Shown here piece after piece: positions 9,222 through 17,976 of a DNA stretch of 64,000 nt. Under the pieces are notes generated by a model. It did not search any database. It was not told the DNA's origin and saw nothing but the letters and a program-made list of their open reading frames with translations. Source of the DNA: Candidatus Chloroploca sp. Khr17 (GTDB lineage: Bacteria; Chloroflexota; Chloroflexia; Chloroflexales; Chloroflexaceae). Numbering within the stretch: position 1 is the stretch's first letter; each line of letters opens with the position of its first letter. The position numbers were made by a program, and so were the translations under genes. The DNA lies in assembly GCF_004138165.1 (NCBI RefSeq), contig NZ_RYFF01000001.1, forward strand, positions 248,001-312,000. Reading direction: 5' to 3'.

Positions 9222-10061
9222 ATGAACCAACCCGTCGTTCGTTTCTATCTGTTCGATACCGGCTCGTGCCGTGCCTCACTCCATCAGGCCTTACGCGGTG
9301 CCCCTCCCGAACCCATCGCGTTTCACGCACTTGTGGCCCTGATCGAGCACCCCCGGTATGGTTGGATCCTCTGGGATACCGGCTATGCGCCGCGTCTCTT
9401 TGAGGCGTTGCGTCCCTGGCCTTTTCTGCTCTACCCGCTCCTCATGCCGCTGGTGATTGAACCGCACCTGGCCCTTGTGACCCAGTTGCAACGACGAGGC
9501 ATTGATCCCGCCGAGATTGGCTATGTGCTGGTGTCTCACTTTCACTTTGACCATATCAGTGGCCTGCGTGATTTCCCACGGGCGACCATTGTTGCCGACG
9601 TTGATGCACTTGATAGTGTGATCGGGCTGGATGGCTTCGCGGCGCTGCGCCGGGCCTTTGCCCCTTCCCTCTTGCCCACTGATTTTGGGCAACGCGTGCA
9701 GCCGGTGTACCACTTCAACGATGCCCCGCTGCCCCCCTTCGGGACTACCCACGACCTCTTTGGCGACCATTCGCTGCGCCTGGTACGCTTGCCAGGCCAT
9801 GCCCGCGGGCAGATGGGCCTCTTGCTGCAAACCGACACTGGCCCCGTCTTTCTGATTGCTGACGGCGCATGGCTGACCCGTTCGATTGAAGAACAACGCG
9901 GCCCCGGCCCCTTTGGCTATCTCATTGCCGACAATGCGCACCTGGTCGACCAAACTCTGGCCCACCTGCATACTTTTGCCCGCGCTAATCCCGATGTCAC
10001 CCTCATCCCCACCCATTGCCCTACCAGTTATGCCCGCATTGAGCCTGTGGCTTCGGTCTGA
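9222..10061 (+). CDS. Metallo-beta-lactamase fold hydrolase (AHL lactonase-like)
   Basis: 279 residues from the ATG at 9222, chosen for the CCAGGAG ribosome site 8 bp upstream. The zinc motif HFHFDH lies at residues 106-111, followed by the later ligands in RLPGHARGQMG, FLIADGAW and PTHCP. These are the conserved metal positions of the metallo-beta-lactamase superfamily. The N-terminal VRFYLFDTGSC and the overall layout resemble the N-acyl-homoserine-lactone lactonase branch, which opens lactone rings. The substrate here is unknown; quorum quenching is only one option. A 22-bp perfect hairpin follows the gene. Confidence 0.8.
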   Translation: MNQPVVRFYLFDTGSCRASLHQALRGAPPEPIAFHALVALIEHPRYGWILWDTGYAPRLFEALRPWPFLLYPLLMPLVIEPHLALVTQLQRRGIDPAEIGYVLVSHFHFDHISGLRDFPRATIVADVDALDSVIGLDGFAALRRAFAPSLLPTDFGQRVQPVYHFNDAPLPPFGTTHDLFGDHSLRLVRLPGHARGQMGLLLQTDTGPVFLIADGAWLTRSIEEQRGPGPFGYLIADNAHLVDQTLAHLHTFARANPDVTLIPTHCPTSYARIEPVASV

Positions 10062-10082
10062 GGCCTCCGGCCAAGCCCCCAC

Positions 10083-10129
10083 GTTTCTGGTGGGTTTGGA
10101 CGGCAGAGCCGTCCAAACCCACCAGAAAC
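10083..10129 (+). terminator. Perfect 22-bp hairpin after the metallo-hydrolase gene
   Basis: Arms 10083-10104 and 10108-10129 are perfectly complementary around an AGA loop. It begins 21 bp after the stop codon and ends 4 bp before the -35 box of the next gene. There is no T-tract, so it may stop transcription poorly or act by another route, for example as an mRNA end-stabiliser. Confidence 0.55.
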
Positions 10130-10133
10130 AAAG

Positions 10134-10163
10134 TTGACCCACGCCCCTGCACCATGCTATACT
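10134..10163 (+). promoter_or_regulatory. Sigma-70-type promoter for the ANTAR regulator gene
   Basis: TTGACC at 10134-10139, 18-bp spacer, TATACT at 10158-10163, with an upstream TGC giving an extended -10. The ANTAR gene starts at 10222, so the leader would be about 50 nt. Confidence 0.65.
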
Positions 10164-10221
10164 AGCCCTTGTCTTGATGATTGCTTTTGTATCCTTGTTC
10201 TAGCAATAAAGAAGGTGCCAT

Positions 10222-10797
10222 ATGGCCCAGACACGTCTGGTCATTGCCGATGATGAGTCAATCATTCGCATGAACCTGAAAGAGACTCTCGTGGGTCTTG
10301 GCTATCTTGTCGTCGGAGAGGCTGGTGATGGTGGCAGTGTCGTCCATCTGGCACGTGAGTTGCAGCCTGACCTAGTGCTCATGGATATTAAGATGCCCAA
10401 GCTGGATGGGATCCAGGCTGCCAAGATTTTGACCGAAGAGAAGATCGCTCCTGTTTTGCTCTTGACCGCCTACTCTGATCGCGATCTCGTTGAGCGCGCC
10501 AAAGAGGCCGGCGTGGTCAATTATGTGGTCAAGCCCTTCCGCGAGGCTGAGTTGCTGCCGGCGATCGAGATCGCCATGGCTCGCTATCAAGAGTTTCTTG
10601 AGATGGATCGCGAAATTTCCGATCTGAAGGAGACCCTTGATACGCGGAAACTGGTTGAACGCGCCAAGGGGATTCTGATGGATTCCCAGGGCCTCAAAGA
10701 GGCTGAAGCGTTTCGCAAGATCCAGCAACTCTCGATGAATACACGCAAGTCGATGAAAGAGATTGCCCAGGCCATTATTCTGGCCAACGAGATCTAG
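10222..10797 (+). CDS. Response regulator with RNA-binding ANTAR output domain
   Basis: 191 residues. The receiver domain spans about 5-120 with the acidic pair DD at 10-11, phospho-acceptor Asp55 in LVLMDIKMP, and Lys in YVVKPF. A helix links it to the ANTAR domain at about 130-190 (DTRKLVERAKGILMDSQGLKEAEAFRKIQQLSMNTR). ANTAR proteins bind twin-hairpin RNAs and antagonise transcription termination when phosphorylated. No histidine kinase lies nearby. A close paralogue is at 28488-29066. The downstream gene begins 8 bp after the stop. Confidence 0.92.
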   Translation: MAQTRLVIADDESIIRMNLKETLVGLGYLVVGEAGDGGSVVHLARELQPDLVLMDIKMPKLDGIQAAKILTEEKIAPVLLLTAYSDRDLVERAKEAGVVNYVVKPFREAELLPAIEIAMARYQEFLEMDREISDLKETLDTRKLVERAKGILMDSQGLKEAEAFRKIQQLSMNTRKSMKEIAQAIILANEI

Positions 10798-10804
10798 GTC
10801 TTCT

Positions 10805-11404
10805 GTGTCCGAAGAGCCTCAGCCCTCTGCGGAGTCATTAGCACCGCCAGAATCTGCTCTGCGGTCGTGGATCAGGGCTGCATTGCCGTTTGTTGTAACG
10901 GCAATCGCAGCCGTTTTTGTCAGCCTTGCGTTCCAGGCTTGGCTCTTCTCACCAACGCCAGTGACTTCCCCCCCTGTTGCACAACCTGCAACCGAGGTGC
11001 AGCCTACATCGGTACCCACACCGTTGCCAACGCTTGTGCCTTCAGCAACACCTCCCCCGACAATGCTTGACGAGAGTGCCCTGCGCCTCGATATTCTTGA
11101 TCTCCAGGCTGAACAACGACGCCTCTGGAGTGTGATCTATCTCCTGCGCGCCGTCGCGCAGATTGATGATGTGCTTGCCGCATTGCAGGCGAATGATCTG
11201 GATGAAGCCGACCGCACCCTGATGCTGGTCTATCGTTCACTGGATCGGGCTTATGCCGTTAGCGCCGAGCAGGACAAAGGCCCGATCGACTCGTTCCGCC
11301 TGCAGATTAGCCAACTCCGCGACGAACTCCGCCTTCGCCCCGAAGGGAGTGACCGGCGCCTCCGCCAGATCCGGCGCCTCATCCTCAGCCTCGTCGAAGC
11401 CTAA
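10805..11404 (+). CDS. Single-pass membrane protein with Pro/Thr-rich linker
   Basis: 199 residues from a GTG at 10805. An in-frame ATG at 10763 would overlap the ANTAR gene by 35 bp and give a non-conserved-looking extension, so GTG is preferred, although its ribosome site is weak. A transmembrane segment (FVVTAIAAVFVSLAFQAWLF) lies near residues 24-43. A proline/threonine-rich stretch follows and then a helical region rich in E/R/L (LDILDLQAEQRRLWSVIYLL). The C-terminal part probably lies outside the membrane. I do not recognise a family. The 8-bp spacing suggests co-transcription with the ANTAR regulator. Confidence 0.65.
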   Translation: MSEEPQPSAESLAPPESALRSWIRAALPFVVTAIAAVFVSLAFQAWLFSPTPVTSPPVAQPATEVQPTSVPTPLPTLVPSATPPPTMLDESALRLDILDLQAEQRRLWSVIYLLRAVAQIDDVLAALQANDLDEADRTLMLVYRSLDRAYAVSAEQDKGPIDSFRLQISQLRDELRLRPEGSDRRLRQIRRLILSLVEA

Positions 11405-11409
11405 AACCC

Positions 11410-12138
11410 TTACCCCGTCGCTTTTTCAGGTGCCCCATCAAAAGCAACAAAACGATACCCTACGCCGCGCTCGGTGAGGATGTAGCGCGGATTGGCCGGA
11501 TCTTTTTCCAGTTTCTGCCGCAAATAGGTAATGTAGAGGCGCAGATAGTGGTTTTCGTCGCGGTATTCTGGCCCCCAAACCTTCGATAACAACATTTCGT
11601 GCGTCTGCACATACCCAGCGTGTTGCACCAGATGGTAGAGCAGGCGATATTCAGTGGGCCGTAAATTGACCCGTTCACCTTCGACAAGCACCTCACGACG
11701 GGCAAAGTCAATGCTCAGGCGTTCATCAACCTGCACGAGCGTCTGTGGCACCGGCGGCGTAGCATAGTGACGGCGCAGCACGGCCCGAATCCGGCTCACG
11801 AGCTCACGATGGCTAAAAGGTTTGCCCACATAATCATCAGCCCCCAGCTCTAACCCGCGGATGCGATCTTCTTCTTCGTCCTTGGCCGTCAGCACAATGA
11901 CCGGTACCTGCGTGAATTGACGAAGACGGCGCAAGGCTTCGAAGCCATCGAGTACCGGCATCATGATATCGAGCAGGATAATATCTGGCATCGTCTCACG
12001 AACCTGATCAATGGCCTCGCGCCCATTCGAGGCGGTTGCTACACGCATCCCCTCGAGTTCAAGATTCATCCGCATAAAACTGACCATCCGCGGCTCATCA
12101 TCAACAACCAGCACCAGTTTGTCTTTGAGCTCTGACAT
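11410..12138 (-). CDS. OmpR/PhoB-type response regulator
   Basis: 242 residues from the ATG at 12138, preceded by AGGA; an earlier start in the same frame adds 21 unconserved residues. The receiver domain (about 8-120) has the acidic pair at 13-14, Asp57 in [13 protein letters not shown], Thr in [10 protein letters not shown] and Lys in YVGKPF. The winged-helix domain (about 140-235) shows [21 protein letters not shown] and [15 protein letters not shown], typical of the KdpE/PhoB branch. No partner kinase is visible. It is convergent with the membrane protein gene, with 5 bp between stops, and divergent from the small membrane protein at 12201. Confidence 0.93.
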   Translation of the reverse strand: MSELKDKLVLVVDDEPRMVSFMRMNLELEGMRVATASNGREAIDQVRETMPDIILLDIMMPVLDGFEALRRLRQFTQVPVIVLTAKDEEEDRIRGLELGADDYVGKPFSHRELVSRIRAVLRRHYATPPVPQTLVQVDERLSIDFARREVLVEGERVNLRPTEYRLLYHLVQHAGYVQTHEMLLSKVWGPEYRDENHYLRLYITYLRQKLEKDPANPRYILTERGVGYRFVAFDGAPEKATG

Positions 12139-12165
12139 ACAGCAATCCTGTCCTTCTAGCCGACG

Positions 12166-12194
12166 TTCACACCAGCTACAAGCTATGCTATCAT
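12166..12194 (+). promoter_or_regulatory. Promoter implying a leaderless mRNA for the gene at 12201
   Basis: TTCACA (12166-12171), 17-bp spacer, TATCAT (12189-12194) with an extended TGC. A start site about 7 bp past the -10 falls at the A of the ATG at 12201. On the opposite strand the same block offers TATGAT for the divergent regulator gene. Confidence 0.5.
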
Positions 12195-12200
12195 AGAGCA

Positions 12201-12482
12201 ATGCAAGTTCTGATCACTAACCTTCTTCTCCTCACAATCGCGGGCGGTATTGGGTATCTGGTTGCGCAGGGACGACCAGACTGGTTCGGGCCAGAGTCTC
12301 GTCAGCGCCTCTTCTTTATGGGCTGGATTATTGCCCTGTTGCTCGCCGGTGCCCTCCGAGCAGCAGCAATAGTCTATGGGCCAGCGTCAATGTTTGCCCT
12401 GTTGAGCATCGGCGGTGGTTTTGCCCTCGGTGTCTGGCTCGGCCTCCGCTTGTTGCGTGCCGAGCGCCCCCGTCGGCGCTGA
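12201..12482 (+). CDS. Small integral membrane protein, unknown function
   Basis: 93 residues with three probable transmembrane helices: [39 protein letters not shown] and [21 protein letters not shown]. It ends in an arginine-rich tail (RAERPRRR). There is no Shine-Dalgarno sequence, consistent with leaderless translation from the promoter just upstream. It is divergent from the OmpR-type regulator and converges on msrQ with 6 bp between stops. No family recognised. Confidence 0.65.
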   Translation: MQVLITNLLLLTIAGGIGYLVAQGRPDWFGPESRQRLFFMGWIIALLLAGALRAAAIVYGPASMFALLSIGGGFALGVWLGLRLLRAERPRRR

Positions 12483-12488
12483 GTTTAC

Positions 12489-13052
12489 TTACGTGCGCCG
12501 TAGCAAGGCGCGCCGAATGATGGGCAGCCGGAGGGCAAGCAAGACGAGCAAGATCACCCCGAAGATCACAGGCTCACGGATCACTTTTGCTAGCCACAGA
12601 TAGTGCAAGACGGCGAGGATGGCCGCCAGGTAGACGAGGCGGTGTAAACGCCGCCACCAGCGCCCGAGTTTCCGCATCGCTGCCCCGTTGGACGTCAAGG
12701 CAAGCGGAACAAGCAGCAAGAACGCCGCCATCCCTGCCAGAACATACCGTTTTTCACGTACCGCCTGGCTGATCAAGCCAAGATCCAGGCTGTAATCCAC
12801 CACCACAAATAAGAAGAGATGCAGCACGATATAGCCAAAGCTGTAAAGACCGAGTGGCTTGCGTGCTGCCATGATCCATTTCCACCCAAAGAGCAGATTG
12901 AGCGGCGTACACGCTAGCGAGGCGATGAGCAGCACGAGCGCCGGCTTGCCTGTGCGCAGGATGAGATCCTGGATCGGGTTGACACTCAAGCGCCCTGTCA
13001 TCGCATCAAAAAAGATGAGCCCCAGCGGCAAGAGCGCCCCGATCGTCACCAT
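12489..13052 (-). CDS. msrQ: Heme-binding membrane subunit of the MsrPQ methionine sulfoxide reductase
   Basis: 187 residues as read from the ATG at 13052, with five or six membrane helices. It carries conserved features of the YedZ/MsrQ ferric-reductase-like family, including DLILRTGKPALVLL, the heme His in YIVLHLFLFVVVDY, and WWRRLHRLVYLAAILAVLHYLW with two further His. It passes electrons from the quinone pool or respiratory flavins to MsrP outside the membrane. It follows msrP by 40 bp. Codons upstream of the ATG stay open (KRQILDL), so a non-ATG start nearer msrP is possible. Confidence 0.9.
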   Translation of the reverse strand: MVTIGALLPLGLIFFDAMTGRLSVNPIQDLILRTGKPALVLLIASLACTPLNLLFGWKWIMAARKPLGLYSFGYIVLHLFLFVVVDYSLDLGLISQAVREKRYVLAGMAAFLLLVPLALTSNGAAMRKLGRWWRRLHRLVYLAAILAVLHYLWLAKVIREPVIFGVILLVLLALRLPIIRRALLRRT

Positions 13053-13092
13053 AAGATCAAGGATCTGGCGCTTAATAAATATATGTTTTCGC

Positions 13093-14022
13093 TTAATAAT
13101 TCACTCGCAAATCAAGATTCTGATACAATGCTGCAACCTGATCTTCGTAGCCGTTGAACATCAAGGTTGGGCGGCGTCCCTGCTCACCAATGCGTCGTTC
13201 ACTAGCCTGTGACCAGCGCGGGTGAGCCACTTCGGGATTGACATTGGCGTAAAAACCGTACTCATTGGGGGCCAGCGCCATCCAGAGCGAGGTTGGCATC
13301 GTGTCAACCAGTTCGATCTTGACAATCGCCTTGATGCTCTTGAAGCCATATTTCCAGGGTACCACAAGCCGCACTGGGGCACCACTCTGGGCCGTCAGGG
13401 TCTGACCATACAACCCGGTGGCAAGCAGGGTCAAATCGTGCATCGCTTCATCAAGGCGCAGCCCTTCGACATACGGCCACGGATAAAAACGATCCTTCTG
13501 CCCTGGCATCTCTTCCGGGCGATAGACGGTCTCGAAGCGCACATACTTCGCCTCGGGGCGCGGTTCAACAAGCGCGAGCAAACGATGCAAGGGCAACCCG
13601 AGCCACGGAATTACCATTGACCAGGCTTCCACACAACGCAGCCGATAAATACGTTCTTCTTGCTCAAACGCAAGCAGATCCTCCAGCGCAAAGACACGCG
13701 GCTTGTTGACTAGGCCACTAACTTCCAGTTCCCACGGTGACGTCTGAAAGTTAGCGGCTAACCGGGCAACGCCCTGTTTATCCGTCGTAAACTCGTAATA
13801 ATTATTGTAGGTCGTAATGGCTTGAAAACTATTCACAGGAGCGCCCAGTTCATCCGTTAGCCCAGCAGCCTCTTGCTCAAGAACTTCCGGTGAAACATAC
13901 GTGCCGCCACCGCACGCTGTCAACAAGGCTGCCGCACTCAACGCGCCGGCAGCCCCGAGAAACGCCCGACGCGACAGATACAAACCCTCGGGCGTGATCG
14001 CCGAGGACGGAATTTTCTGCAC
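13093..14022 (-). CDS. msrP: Molybdopterin-dependent protein-methionine-sulfoxide reductase catalytic subunit
   Basis: 309 residues from a GTG at 14022 with GGAGG upstream. Residues 16-37 read [11 protein letters not shown]...LLTAC, a twin-arginine signal followed by a lipobox-like Cys37, so the protein may be a Tat-exported lipoprotein; the E. coli protein is soluble. [26 protein letters not shown] with molybdenum-ligating Cys130, [24 protein letters not shown], and [18 protein letters not shown] match MsrP/YedY along the whole length. It repairs oxidised methionines in extracytoplasmic proteins together with MsrQ. Confidence 0.95.
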   Translation of the reverse strand: MQKIPSSAITPEGLYLSRRAFLGAAGALSAAALLTACGGGTYVSPEVLEQEAAGLTDELGAPVNSFQAITTYNNYYEFTTDKQGVARLAANFQTSPWELEVSGLVNKPRVFALEDLLAFEQEERIYRLRCVEAWSMVIPWLGLPLHRLLALVEPRPEAKYVRFETVYRPEEMPGQKDRFYPWPYVEGLRLDEAMHDLTLLATGLYGQTLTAQSGAPVRLVVPWKYGFKSIKAIVKIELVDTMPTSLWMALAPNEYGFYANVNPEVAHPRWSQASERRIGEQGRRPTLMFNGYEDQVAALYQNLDLRVNY

Positions 14023-14044
14023 ACTCCCTCCATCTCCAGGTAGC

Positions 14045-15112
14045 TTAGAGCACTCCCACGGTACTATTATCGCCGATCAGCAACCGATACGCCTTCGGCT
14101 TGAGTGGACTACGTGTCACCGTCACATTGCGCCCGATTAGGCTATCCTCAATGCGTGCTGGCATACCACGGATCGTACTATGTTCTAGCACGATGCTATG
14201 TTCGACCTCACTATCTTCGATTAGACAGTGATGATAAATAGACGTAAAAGGCCCGACATAGGCATTCAAAATTCGGGTCTGTTCACCAATAATGGCCGGG
14301 CCACGAATGGTCGAATTAATAATCTCGGCCCCAGCCTCGACAATCACCTTGCCAATCAGATTCGAATCGCGGTCAACATACCCATGGACAACTGGCTGCA
14401 TCTCCTCGAGCACGAGGCGATTGGCTTCAAGCATATCGTCTTTCTTCCCGGTATCGATCCACCAGCCATCGTGGATATAGGGAAAGACCTGATAGCCCGA
14501 CGTAATGAGCCACTGAATGGCATCAGTAATCTCGAGTTCGCCACGCAGCGAGGGCGTAATGCTATGCACGGCCTCAAAAATGTGGTGGTCAAACATATAG
14601 ACCCCAACCAGGGCCAGATCGCTCTGTGGATCACGGGGTTTTTCGATCAGGCGATCGATCCGTCCATTTTCGTCCAGCTCAGCAACGCCAAACGACCGAG
14701 GATCAGCGACCTGTTTGAGCACCACCTGGGCATTGAAATCGCTATGTCCAAATTGTTGGATCAAGGGACTGATGCCACCCTGGATACAGTTATCACCAAG
14801 GAACATCACAAAGCGGTCATCGCCAATAAAATCCTGACTAATCTTGACCGCGTGGGCCAGACCGAGAGGCGCATCCTGCTCGATATAGGTAATCTGAACC
14901 CCCCAGCGGCGTCCATTGCCAACTGCGGTGCGGATCTCCTCGCCAGTATCACCAATCACGATCCCAATATCCCTGATCCCGGCATCCCTGATCGCTTCAA
15001 GCACACGAAAGAGAACCGGTTTATTGCCAACAGGAACGAGCTGTTTGGCACTCGTATAGGTAATCGGGCGAAGGCGCGTTCCCTTGCCTCCACTCAGCAC
15101 GAGCCCTTTCAT
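14045..15112 (-). CDS. Glucose-1-phosphate thymidylyltransferase (long StrD/RmlA-type)
   Basis: 355 residues. The N-terminal [23 protein letters not shown] is the nucleotide-binding signature of sugar-1-phosphate nucleotidylyltransferases. [24 protein letters not shown] and [15 protein letters not shown] match the long dTDP-glucose pyrophosphorylase family. Residues about 240-355 form a left-handed beta-helix tail ([20 protein letters not shown]). It makes dTDP-glucose for deoxysugar or polysaccharide synthesis. No other sugar genes adjoin it. The start ATG has AAAGG about 8 bp upstream. It ends 22 bp before the msrP start. Confidence 0.9.
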   Translation of the reverse strand: MKGLVLSGGKGTRLRPITYTSAKQLVPVGNKPVLFRVLEAIRDAGIRDIGIVIGDTGEEIRTAVGNGRRWGVQITYIEQDAPLGLAHAVKISQDFIGDDRFVMFLGDNCIQGGISPLIQQFGHSDFNAQVVLKQVADPRSFGVAELDENGRIDRLIEKPRDPQSDLALVGVYMFDHHIFEAVHSITPSLRGELEITDAIQWLITSGYQVFPYIHDGWWIDTGKKDDMLEANRLVLEEMQPVVHGYVDRDSNLIGKVIVEAGAEIINSTIRGPAIIGEQTRILNAYVGPFTSIYHHCLIEDSEVEHSIVLEHSTIRGMPARIEDSLIGRNVTVTRSPLKPKAYRLLIGDNSTVGVL

Positions 15113-15225
15113 GCAACAACCTTTCCATAACCACGGCCATAACCCATGCTTCTATTGTACCAGTATCCGCGTGTTACATGTACACGAAGCGTTGCAACCG
15201 CATGGTGCTTGCCCGGTAACCTGTT

Positions 15226-15272
15226 GATGGGTGCAAAAGAGGCCAGCAATGCTGGCCTCTTTTGCACCCATC
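15226..15272 (-). terminator. Perfect 22-bp hairpin after the NlpC/P60 gene
   Basis: Arms 15226-15247 and 15251-15272 are perfectly complementary with an AAT loop and a GCCAGC-AAT-GCTGGC core. It lies 33 bp past the stop of the minus-strand gene at 15305. The TTTT tract is inside the stem arm rather than after it. Confidence 0.65.
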
Positions 15273-15304
15273 AGGATGTTCAGGTCGGTAGCCCGCGCCA
15301 TCAT

Positions 15305-16921
15305 CTAACGATAGGGACGAATAGCACCGACAAACGTATTCTGCCAGTAGCTACTCCAGATACTTGAAGCCTGCACGCCATAGCTTGGCGTCATCGCGTG
15401 AACCATCCGGCCACCGCCGAGATAGAGCGCCACGTGGCTGATGCCACGACGCCCACCGGTATTGGCAAAGAACATCAAGTCACCGGGGGCAAGGCTGCCC
15501 ATACTGCCAATCATCGCACCATAGCGTGTGCTGTACTGACCGGCAGCACTATGAGGCAGATTAACCCCAAACTGGCGATAGACATAGCTGGTCAGGCCAC
15601 TACAATCGAAGCCCCGGGGGCTGCTGCCACCCCAGACATACCGTGAACCAATAAACTGTACCGCATAGCTTGCGACATCGCCACTCGCAGGCACACTGAC
15701 CGGAGCACCGCCGCCGCCACTGCTGCGCGTCTGCGCCACCGCAGTACGCACAGGCAGCGCAGGGATATCATTGGTAACGGGAACCCGACGGGATGCCATT
15801 GGCGAAACGCGCAGCAGATCCGAGAAAATCCAGGCCCGGGTTCCATTTTCGAGTTCAACCCGGTACCAATCTTTATGGCGGGCAAGCAACTTCACGTTAT
15901 TATCGGCATTGATCGAACCAACCCGATCATAAGCAGAACCCGGACCACGGCGCAGGTTGACTCGGTTTTCCAATACCATGCCGACCAGGGGAGGATTGGG
16001 ATCAGGAATAGAGGAAGCAATTGGAATGCGCTCGATGACCCCATCAACAATATTCAAAAACTCTGACGTGACCCAGCCATACTGTGAACCATACTCAACC
16101 AGGAACCATTCCTCATACCGTTGAATAAGGGTCAACTCCTGACCAGCCGTCATCTTAGCCATACTCACATAGTTCACCCCAGGGCCATCTCGCAGGTTCA
16201 GACTTTCTTCGCGCACCACGCCAATTTTGGGCGGCGGGGGCGGTGGGATAACGTCAGCAGGAACCTGATTGAGCGTGTAGACGACGGCCTCAGGAATATT
16301 CACCAGTTCAGCCGAGGCCCAATAGAGTGTCTCTTCGCCGACACGACGAATCTGGAGCCACTCTTCAAAGCGTGCGACAACCTCAATTTCGGTACCAACC
16401 TGAACACGATCAACATCATCATACGCAAGGCCAGGGCCATTCCGTAGGCGCACGGTGTCGCCCGCAATCGTTGCCGGTACAATCAACGGCGCAAGCAACT
16501 CGGTGCGGGAGGAGAGCGAAATAGGTACCGGCAGCGCATCGTGCTCATCAAGAGGAGGATCACCGACCAGCGGTACACCATCTTCGATCTGCAACGCGAC
16601 CGAACCAAAAGCAGCTTCACCTGGCAGGAAGAGCGCACTCGCTTCGGGAGCAGGGGCAACAGGAACAGTGGTTGGCAACTGACTCAGCAGCAATGCCAGA
16701 GGGATCATCAACGCAATGATCGCGTGGAGAATAAAGCGTGTCGGAAGATAGGAAACCCAGGTACGGGGATGAAGAAATGCAACGATGCCGCTGGAACGAA
16801 GGCCTGCGAAAGGGTGACTCTGCTGACGGTAGCGATCGTGGCGTCTCGACGCCTGTTGTTGCAGATGTTCAGTGCTACTGCGCAGGTCTGAAGAAGGCTG
16901 ATTGCGATTAAGCTCGATCAT
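15305..16921 (-). CDS. Membrane-anchored SH3-domain NlpC/P60 peptidoglycan endopeptidase
   Basis: 538 residues. An N-terminal cytoplasmic part of about 60 residues leads to one membrane helix (FILHAIIALMIPLALLLSQL). Three bacterial SH3 repeats follow between about 150 and 370 (each with RNGPGLAYDDV / RDGPGVNYVSM / RRGPGSAYDRV). The C-terminal NlpC/P60 (C40) domain has catalytic Cys near 440 in RGFDCSGLTSYVYRQ and His in GISHVALYLGGG. It cleaves the stem peptide of peptidoglycan outside the membrane, for growth or filament-cell separation. The GTGAGGT ribosome site precedes the ATG. A long non-coding leader lies upstream. Confidence 0.93.
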   Translation of the reverse strand: MIELNRNQPSSDLRSSTEHLQQQASRRHDRYRQQSHPFAGLRSSGIVAFLHPRTWVSYLPTRFILHAIIALMIPLALLLSQLPTTVPVAPAPEASALFLPGEAAFGSVALQIEDGVPLVGDPPLDEHDALPVPISLSSRTELLAPLIVPATIAGDTVRLRNGPGLAYDDVDRVQVGTEIEVVARFEEWLQIRRVGEETLYWASAELVNIPEAVVYTLNQVPADVIPPPPPPKIGVVREESLNLRDGPGVNYVSMAKMTAGQELTLIQRYEEWFLVEYGSQYGWVTSEFLNIVDGVIERIPIASSIPDPNPPLVGMVLENRVNLRRGPGSAYDRVGSINADNNVKLLARHKDWYRVELENGTRAWIFSDLLRVSPMASRRVPVTNDIPALPVRTAVAQTRSSGGGGAPVSVPASGDVASYAVQFIGSRYVWGGSSPRGFDCSGLTSYVYRQFGVNLPHSAAGQYSTRYGAMIGSMGSLAPGDLMFFANTGGRRGISHVALYLGGGRMVHAMTPSYGVQASSIWSSYWQNTFVGAIRPYR

Positions 16922-17581
16922 GGAGCAATATACCTCACTTGTAATCCATACGGCGCATATGCGCAGGTCTTATGCCCGCAATACAATCGGGGTGCCTTTG
17001 CGCCTTCACTGGCTATCAGGAACGAGGGGGCCTGAATATAACACAGGTCTGCACACCCTACAACTATCAGAGCCGTATCAGGTCTTAAGTGGGTTGTTAC
17101 CGTGCTGGGAAGGTGACCGGCTTTGAGTTTGCTGCCCCACATCCGCTTTCATCGCACGTGCAAGCGTAAGTTATCTGGGGAGGCTACACAATCACTGTGC
17201 GCCAAAATGGTAAATCTAAGTTTAAGATATGTCACGCATTCTGTCAATAGTACCTGTGATCCAGTCGTTTTTGTGCATTAGAATGCCAAATAGTCTACGT
17301 AGCCTTTTGTACAAAACAGGATTAGTGTCAAGACTTTTTCGACTACGCATCATTTGCCCGGGTCTACAGGTAGCTGCAATGAGCCGTTCTCAGTCACATG
17401 TCGCTAGTCTGAACGATGGCTGATATGACGCTGCGTAAGCTGATAATCATTGTCAGTTGCTCGTTGACAGTTTGAGGTCTACGAACTGTGACCATAGTAC
17501 TATTATATCAACGAAACGCCGGGTTTAGCCTTGAAGCCCGAAACGCCATGCGCTGGGGCCTTTAGCCTCAACCCTCGCGTA
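16922..17581. other. 660-bp intergenic region; no gene recognised
   Basis: No open frame here has family-like sequence or a good ribosome site. On the minus strand 16922-17230 would be the leader of the NlpC/P60 gene and contains several complementary segments, so structured RNA is possible, but I could not match it to the c-di-AMP or other riboswitch consensus. Near 17520-17545 a short imperfect hairpin (CGGGTTT / AAGCCCG) may end the minus-strand gene at 17582. Confidence 0.5.
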
Positions 17582-17926
17582 TTACCAGACAATCAACATC
17601 ATTGGGACGATCAGCACTGCAGCGATCATAAGCAAAAAGACGAGCAATTTGAGTTGCTCAGCGGTACGGCGGTTTCCTAGTTCCTGACGGACAGCGGGGT
17701 CATAGGGAACATTTGGCAACTCGCCCAGCAAAACCTCACCAAGCGCCCCAGGATTCGTGAAGAGGGTCTGAACAAAGGTTGTGATCAACTGGCGTGTGGT
17801 GATAAGGGGTGGTGCCCAGTACGCGTGATCAGGGCTGATTGGTTTACCAGTTAAGGCACAATGGAGTTCACCCTTGATGACGGTGGGCGAAGGGCCAGAT
17901 GATGAGGTGGTAACCGGTACAGACAT
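17582..17926 (-). CDS. Small tail-anchored membrane protein, unknown function
   Basis: 114 residues from the ATG at 17926, which has an ideal AGGAGG site 9 bp upstream; the 7-residue longer reading is rejected for that reason. The N-terminal half is soluble (GELHCALTGKPISPDHAYWAPPL) with only two Cys/His-like pairs. The last 22 residues form one transmembrane helix (LLVFLLMIAAVLIVPMMLIVW), giving a tail-anchored layout. It is 50 bp downstream of the aminotransferase gene on the same strand and may share its transcript. No family recognised. Confidence 0.7.
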   Translation of the reverse strand: MSVPVTTSSSGPSPTVIKGELHCALTGKPISPDHAYWAPPLITTRQLITTFVQTLFTNPGALGEVLLGELPNVPYDPAVRQELGNRRTAEQLKLLVFLLMIAAVLIVPMMLIVW

Positions 17927-17976
17927 TGTCTTGTTCCTCCTGCGCATTGGATGAGATGCAAGTTGTTCTGCCGACG

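Noticed and set aside
9222-10061. Beta-lactam resistance enzyme
   Set aside because: The zinc motif alone does not imply it; the rest of the sequence follows the lactonase-like branch.
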